From Thermoleophilia bacterium (GTDB lineage Bacteria > Actinomycetota > Thermoleophilia > Gaiellales > SKUG01): a stretch of 9,500 bases of DNA. The stretch is from contig JAOPYS010000119.1 of the NCBI GenBank assembly GCA_025964465.1, positions 1 to 9,500 on the forward strand, given 5' to 3'. Numbering within the stretch: position 1 is the stretch's first letter; every line of letters starts with the position of its first letter. A model generated the notes under the pieces. That model searched no databases, was not told the DNA's origin, and saw only the letters and a program-made list of their open reading frames with translations. Shown one piece after another: positions 5,761-9,500 of the stretch. A program made the translations under genes and the position numbers.

Positions 5761-6936
5761 ATGCCCGACGCCCACGCCCACACCCTCCCCGCTGCCGCCG
5801 CGCCCACGCCCGCACGCCCCGAGCGTCGCTCGCGCATCGTGCGGCTCGTCCGCGCCGCGGGACGGCTCGCCTACACCTATCCGCACGTGGTCACGTGCGT
5901 GGGGCTCACCCTCGCCTTCCTCGGCATCGCGCAGGCCGTCGCCGTGCACATCGGCGTGCCGATCCGCGACCCCGAAGGCACGCTGCTCGGGCGCCGCATG
6001 ATCGGGCCCGTGCTGCTCATGGTGCTGTTCGCCTACCTCGACTCGCTGCGACGCGCCGTGCTGATGTGGCGCGGCGGCACGCAGGGCAACCCGGTGCGCG
6101 CCTCGGTGACGATCTTCCGCGAGCGGTGGTGGTGGAAGCGCCTCACGCTCGCCGTGATCGGCTTCATGAGCTTCGCCTTCACGTACCTCGCCTACCGCAA
6201 CCTCAAGAGCGACGTCTCGCTCATCAACTACCGCAGCTACGACCAGGAGCTGCTGTCGCTCGACCGATGGCTGATGTTCGGCCACGAGCCCGCGACCGTG
6301 CTGCACGACCTGCTCGGCCGCGGCTGGATGGCGCAGTTCCTCAGCTGGATCTACCTCATCTACATCCCGCTCGTCGCGATCACCGTGTCGGTGGCGCTGG
6401 CCTTCGTGGAGCGCATGCGCGAGGCCTACGTCTTCGTCGCGACCTACATGTGGTCGTGGATCCTCGGCACGGCCTCCTACTACGCCATCCCGACCCTCGG
6501 CCCCTTCGCCACGCGCTCGCGCCTGTTCGCCGACCTGCCGCCCACCAACGTGGCACGCGTGCAGCACTCCCTGGAGCGGCACCGCTTCGACCTGATGGCC
6601 GACAACCTCGGCGAGGACAAGGTCGGCGGGATCGCCGGGTTCGCCAGCCTCCACGTCGGCATCGTCGTCGCCGTGATCATGCTCATGCGCTACTACCGCC
6701 AGCGCGAACTCATGTGGGTGACGGTGGTGTACCTCGTGCCGGTGACGATCTCCACGTCGTACTTCGGCTGGCACTTCCTCGTCGACGACGTCGCCGGCGT
6801 GTTCATCGGCTGGTTCTCGTTCGTGCTCGGGCGCGCCACGGTCTACCCGCGCATCCTCGCGGTGTGGAAGCGCAAGGTGACGCACGAGCCGCCGCATCCC
6901 GCCACGGGCGAGCCGTCCGCCGGAGCGGCGTCCTGA
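5761..6936 (+). CDS. PAP2-superfamily integral membrane protein, AUR1/inositolphosphotransferase-like
   Basis: This is a 391-residue polytopic membrane protein. After a Pro/Ala/His-rich cytoplasmic start (about 1-30), hydrophobic segments lie at roughly 40-65, 80-96, 132-148, 190-222, 224-245, 296-312, 318-334 and 344-362. The C-terminal part has the PAP2 active-site pattern: ASLHVG with His298, then GWHFLVDD with His338 and Asp342 spaced H-x-x-x-D. These resemble motifs 2 and 3 of lipid phosphatases and of the AUR1-type phosphotransferases that move a phospho-headgroup between lipids. It could dephosphorylate a lipid phosphate or make a phosphoinositol lipid; the sequence does not decide. 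The ATG at 5761 is chosen because it follows the TACAAT box; the open frame further upstream reads through the intergenic region. It shares its promoter region with the divergent lipase gene. Confidence 0.86.
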   Translation: MPDAHAHTLPAAAAPTPARPERRSRIVRLVRAAGRLAYTYPHVVTCVGLTLAFLGIAQAVAVHIGVPIRDPEGTLLGRRMIGPVLLMVLFAYLDSLRRAVLMWRGGTQGNPVRASVTIFRERWWWKRLTLAVIGFMSFAFTYLAYRNLKSDVSLINYRSYDQELLSLDRWLMFGHEPATVLHDLLGRGWMAQFLSWIYLIYIPLVAITVSVALAFVERMREAYVFVATYMWSWILGTASYYAIPTLGPFATRSRLFADLPPTNVARVQHSLERHRFDLMADNLGEDKVGGIAGFASLHVGIVVAVIMLMRYYRQRELMWVTVVYLVPVTISTSYFGWHFLVDDVAGVFIGWFSFVLGRATVYPRILAVWKRKVTHEPPHPATGEPSAGAAS

Positions 6937-6950
6937 CGCGCCCTCTCCGA

Positions 6951-6968
6951 CCCGCGGCGCGATAGGCT
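6951..6968 (+). promoter_or_regulatory. Leaderless-type promoter of the M32 peptidase gene
   Basis: The -10 box TAGGCT (6963-6968, TANNNT) ends 7 nt before the ATG at 6976, and no Shine-Dalgarno sequence is present, so the mRNA probably starts at the start codon. The 16 bases CCCGCGGCGCGATAGG (6951-6966) are identical to 1833-1848 before pcrA. No -35 at standard distance is visible. The promoter lies in the 39-nt gap after the PAP2 gene. Confidence 0.55.
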
Positions 6969-6975
6969 CGCGGGC

Positions 6976-8481
6976 ATGCATACGACGGCACCTTCCGGAA
7001 ACTCCTGGCTCATCGACGACGAGGTCACCGATGCGCACCGTGCGCTGCGCGGGCACGTCCGCGACCTGCGCGACCTCGGCTCGTCGATGGCGCTGCTGGG
7101 CTGGGACCAGCAGACGAAGCTGCCGCCGAAGGGCGCGGCCGGGCGCGGTCGCGCGATGGGGCTGCTGTCCACCGTGCTGCACGAGCGCCGCACCTCCCCG
7201 GAGCTGGACGCGCTCATCGCCGCCGTGGAGGACGTCGACCCCGACGGGCCCGACGCGCGCGTGTCGCGCCGCGACTTCGAGCTGTCGACCAAGCTGCCCG
7301 CCGAGCACGTTCGGGCGAGCAGCGAGGCGTCGAGCGAGGGCTACGCGGCGTGGCAGACCGCGCGCGAGAACGACGACTTCGAGGCCTTCGCGCCCGTGCT
7401 CGAGCGACTCGTGACGTTGGCGCGCGAGGCGGCCGACCACCTCGGGTACGAGGCCGAGCCCTACGACGCGCTGCACGACCTGTACGAGCAGGGCAGCCGC
7501 GCCGCGGACGTCGAGCCGATGTTCGAGTCGCTGCGCGAGCCGATCAACCGCCTGCTCGACCAGCAGCCCGAGCCGGACACGTCCGTGCTCGAGCGCAGCT
7601 GGCACGCGGAGGGGCAGGAGCTGTTCGGGCGCGAGGTCGTGGCGCGCATGGGCTTCGACTTCGACGCCGGGCGCCTCGACGTCACCACGCATCCGTTCTG
7701 CTCCGGCATCGGGCAGTTCGACACGCGCCTGACCACGCGGTACGACGAGCACTGGCTGCCGTGCTCGCTGTTCGGCACGATCCACGAGGCCGGCCACGGC
7801 ATCTACGACCAGAGTTTCGACCGCCTCGGGCTGCCGGCGACAGTCGCCGCGGCGCCCGGGCTCGGGATGCACGAGAGCCAGAGCCGCGGCTACGAGAACG
7901 TCATCGGGCGCAGCCGCCCGTTCTGGGAGTTCTGGTACCCGCGCCTGCAGGAGGTCTTCCCGGACGCGACGAAGGGCGTCGACCTCGACGCGTTCGTGCG
8001 CCAGGTCAACACCGCCAAGCGCTCGTTCATCCGCGTCGAGGCGGACGAGCTCAGCTACAACCTGCATCTCGCCGTGCGGTTCGAGCTGGAGCGCGCGCTC
8101 GTCAACGGCGACCTCGCCGTGCGCGACCTGCCCGAGGCGTGGGGCGACGCGTTCGACCGCTGGTTCGGGCTGCGCCCGAGCAGCAACCGCGAAGGCGTGC
8201 TGCAGGACGTGCACTGGTCGAGCGGGCTGTTCGGGTACTTCCCGACCTACACCCTCGGCAACGTGTACGCGGCCCAGTTCACGGAGGCCGCGCGGCGCGA
8301 CATCCCCAACTGGGACGACCTGCTGCGTGCGGGTGAGTTCGCCCCGATCGTCGCGTGGTTCGACGAGCACGTGTACCGCCACGGCTCCGCTTTCACCGGG
8401 CGCCAGTTCGTCGAGCGCATCACGGGTGGCCCCGTGGACGTCGGCCCGCTCGTGCGCTACCTCGAGGGTCGCTTCGGCTGA
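6976..8481 (+). CDS. M32-family (Taq-type) metallocarboxypeptidase
   Basis: This cytoplasmic zinc carboxypeptidase removes C-terminal residues from peptides. Its 501 residues match the usual family length of about 500. The zinc site HEAGH is at 270-274 (His270, His274, catalytic Glu271), with the third ligand Glu300 in HESQSRGYEN, a hallmark of M32. Other family stretches are present: LGWDQQTKLPP near the N-terminus, TTHPFCSG, RVEADELSYNLH and GYFPTYTLGNVYAAQF near the C-terminus. No signal peptide is seen. The ATG at 6976 fits the leaderless promoter, and the N-terminal helix begins soon after. The role is probably peptide turnover, with no partner genes beside it. All key residues are intact. 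Confidence 0.96.
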   Translation: MHTTAPSGNSWLIDDEVTDAHRALRGHVRDLRDLGSSMALLGWDQQTKLPPKGAAGRGRAMGLLSTVLHERRTSPELDALIAAVEDVDPDGPDARVSRRDFELSTKLPAEHVRASSEASSEGYAAWQTARENDDFEAFAPVLERLVTLAREAADHLGYEAEPYDALHDLYEQGSRAADVEPMFESLREPINRLLDQQPEPDTSVLERSWHAEGQELFGREVVARMGFDFDAGRLDVTTHPFCSGIGQFDTRLTTRYDEHWLPCSLFGTIHEAGHGIYDQSFDRLGLPATVAAAPGLGMHESQSRGYENVIGRSRPFWEFWYPRLQEVFPDATKGVDLDAFVRQVNTAKRSFIRVEADELSYNLHLAVRFELERALVNGDLAVRDLPEAWGDAFDRWFGLRPSSNREGVLQDVHWSSGLFGYFPTYTLGNVYAAQFTEAARRDIPNWDDLLRAGEFAPIVAWFDEHVYRHGSAFTGRQFVERITGGPVDVGPLVRYLEGRFG

Positions 8482-8554
8482 GACGGTCGCGCCGCGGTCG
8501 ACGATGACCGGGTGACGGGTCCGGGACGGTCCGTCGGGACCTCAGGACCACGGG

Positions 8555-9121
8555 ATGACTTCCGTCGCTGCTGCAGGCGCGCCCGCGGGTGCGCCCTCGA
8601 ACCTCGCCATCGGCGTCGGCACCGCCGTCGGGTTCGGCGTGGCCGGCATCGCCTCGTGCTCGGTGATGGACCGGATCATCGACGTGACCGCGCACGACCA
8701 CTCAACGCTCGCGTACCGCGGCGCGGGCTGGCCCACGCGGATCATCGCGGGCGCCGCGGTCACCTTGGCGGCGGCCGGCCTGCTCGCTCGCACCAACGAG
8801 CACACGCGCGACCTGTCGAACCCGCTGCTGGCGGCGGCCGCCGGCGCCGGCGCCGCGTACGGCGCGACGATGCTCGTGCGGATGGGGTGGGGCCTGACCG
8901 TCGCCCCGGCGCAGCGCGGCTGGGTCCCCGGCCAGGCCGCGAAGGTCTCGTGGCGCGTCGACGACATCGCCGCCAATGCGGTGGACCGCACCCGCATGAT
9001 GGGCCGCGACCCCGACCTCGCGAAGTGGCCGATGTTCAGCTGGATCTCGAAGGCGCAGGGGCACGGCGGGCTGGCCGAGCGCGCGGCCGACTTCGTCCCG
9101 GTGCTGCGCGACGCGGCCTAG
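8555..9121 (+). CDS. Small integral membrane protein of unknown function
   Basis: I do not recognise this 188-residue protein. It has an Ala/Gly-rich N-terminus and three likely membrane segments (about 16-37, 62-79 and 90-108). A soluble C-terminal half follows with tryptophans and a charged motif (KVSWRVDDIAANAVDRTRMMGRD, given here only as residues about 130-152). GC-rich third positions and length support it as real. The start at 8555 is backed by AGGA at 8544-8547, 7 nt upstream. The 73-nt gap after the peptidase gene holds only a short 5-bp hairpin (GGTCC at 8528, GGACC at 8537), so it could be co-transcribed with the peptidase, but no functional link is evident. Its TAG stop shares CTAG with a possible minus-strand ORF. 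Confidence 0.75.
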   Translation: MTSVAAAGAPAGAPSNLAIGVGTAVGFGVAGIASCSVMDRIIDVTAHDHSTLAYRGAGWPTRIIAGAAVTLAAAGLLARTNEHTRDLSNPLLAAAAGAGAAYGATMLVRMGWGLTVAPAQRGWVPGQAAKVSWRVDDIAANAVDRTRMMGRDPDLAKWPMFSWISKAQGHGGLAERAADFVPVLRDAA

Positions 9122-9357
9122 CCGATCGCAGGGAGCGGTCGTCGCAGCGCGATGCGGACGGTCTCCTCGCCCCGGCGCTCCAGTTCGACGAGCGCGAGGA
9201 CGTCATCGTTGCGATCCACGAGTGGGAGCACGAGCGCGCGGTCGATCGCGCCCGATGCGTCCATCCCGGAGGCCCAGCCGGCAGGTCGGCCGGGGGCGCG
9301 CCGCTGCGGGAGGGTCCGCGAGGTCGACGAGGAATCGGCGCCAGCGGTCGTGTTCAA
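9118..9357 (-). CDS. Possible short convergent gene or gene remnant
   Basis: The minus strand from 9264 down to the stop at 9118 encodes a protein-like stretch (IDRALVLPLVDRNDDVLALV, then charged residues) with coding-type base bias: position 1 and 3 GC-rich, position 2 not. Its stop shares CTAG with the stop of the membrane-protein gene. The start is unclear: a TTG at 9357 gives 79 residues and an ATG at 9264 gives 48. The N-terminal part looks unlike a protein. A different minus frame (ATG at 9397, residues VEHDRWRRFLVDLADPP) looks better there, hinting at a frameshifted, decaying gene. No family is recognised, and it may be non-coding. Confidence 0.33.
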   Translation of the reverse strand: MNTTAGADSSSTSRTLPQRRAPGRPAGWASGMDASGAIDRALVLPLVDRNDDVLALVELERRGEETVRIALRRPLPAIG

Positions 9358-9456
9358 CGAAACCGTGCCGCTGGCCGAGCTGCAACGATGGACGCATCCG
9401 AGGCGATGAACCGATGTCTCGGCGCGGCGCGCCGGAGTTCCTGGGGGGGATGCTTC

Positions 9457-9500
9457 ATGACCGGTATCGAGGGCGGAATTCGCTCGATCGTCGGAGCCAC
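9457..9500 (+). CDS. Probable 5' end of a further gene, truncated by the window
   Basis: A G-rich tract (seven G at 9443-9449) stands 7 nt before ATG at 9457. This opens the frame MTGIEGGIRSIVGAT and runs off the window. An overlapping ATG at 9450 in another frame gives a less protein-like sequence. Only 14 complete codons are visible, so neither the product nor the reality of the gene can be settled. The 47 bases before the G tract (9398-9442) hold no promoter I would defend. Confidence 0.3.
   Translation, partial: MTGIEGGIRSIVGA

Noticed and set aside
5731..8382. 883-codon minus-strand open frame opposite the PAP2 and M32 genes
   Set aside because: It spans two unrelated genes with intact catalytic motifs on the plus strand and their intergenic region, and has shadow-type composition.
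8528..8541. GGTCC-GTCG-GGACC hairpin after the M32 gene
   Set aside because: Only five base pairs in a region full of GGACC/GGTCC words; too weak to call a terminator.
9152..9409. Plus-strand 85-residue ORF ending in a protein-like tail (DEESAPAVVFNETVPLAELQ)
   Set aside because: Its first half is a Ser/Arg/Thr-rich shadow of the better minus-strand frame, and it has no convincing start. The tail alone cannot establish a gene, though codon bias there does not exclude it.
9410..9430. CCGATG-like element that recalls a flagellar sigma factor -10
   Set aside because: No matching TAAA-type -35 at the required distance, and nothing in the visible gene start proves a flagellar function.
1..9500. 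Search for CRISPR arrays, tRNA/rRNA genes, transposases, phage genes or toxin-antitoxin pairs
   Set aside because: None seen by eye; the only repeats are the 71-bp tandem pair, the hairpins and the short CTTCAC array.

Overview
The window is very GC-rich with strongly GC-biased third codon positions. It reads as a chromosomal stretch of a high-GC Gram-positive bacterium. A deep-branching actinobacterial lineage such as Thermoleophilia (Solirubrobacterales) is my best guess, from the gene types, the leaderless-looking starts and the GC-rich hairpins between genes. That placement is inference, not proof. Most of the content is ordinary chromosomal genes. I see no tRNA, rRNA, CRISPR array, insertion sequence or phage module.

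Layout. (a) 1-1690: the 3' part of a double-domain ABC ATPase overlaps a six-helix S component by four bases. Together they form the end of an energy-coupling-factor (ECF) vitamin or micronutrient uptake operon. (b) 1671-1812: two 71-bp direct repeats, each carrying a 7-bp stem hairpin. The first copy includes the last codons and stop of the S-component gene. (c) 1857-4331: a complete PcrA/UvrD-type helicase, apparently transcribed without a leader, with an unusual glycine/serine/FG-rich linker before its C-terminal Tudor-like domain. (d) 4341-4707: three in-phase CTTCAC repeats (11-nt period) and a -10-like element precede an 82-residue ORF that looks like a small exported or membrane-anchored peptide. 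(e) 4732-4772: a near-perfect 18-bp hairpin sits between convergent genes. (f) 4774-5616 (minus): an alpha/beta-hydrolase of the lipase type. It is divergent from (g) 5761-6936: a polytopic PAP2/AUR1-like membrane protein. (h) 6976-8481: an M32 (Taq-type) metallocarboxypeptidase with a leaderless-type promoter nearly identical to that of pcrA. (i) 8555-9121: a small three-helix membrane protein of unknown function. (j) 9118-9397 (minus): weak evidence for a short or frameshifted convergent gene. (k) 9457-9500: the probable start of another gene that leaves the window.

Only the ECF pair is clearly one functional unit. The lipase and PAP2 protein share a divergent intergenic region and may both act on lipids, but nothing shows that they work together. 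The best leads are regulatory and structural: the hairpin family with a purine-rich pentaloop, the duplicated gene end, the shared promoter block, and the PHO-box-like array ahead of the small peptide gene.
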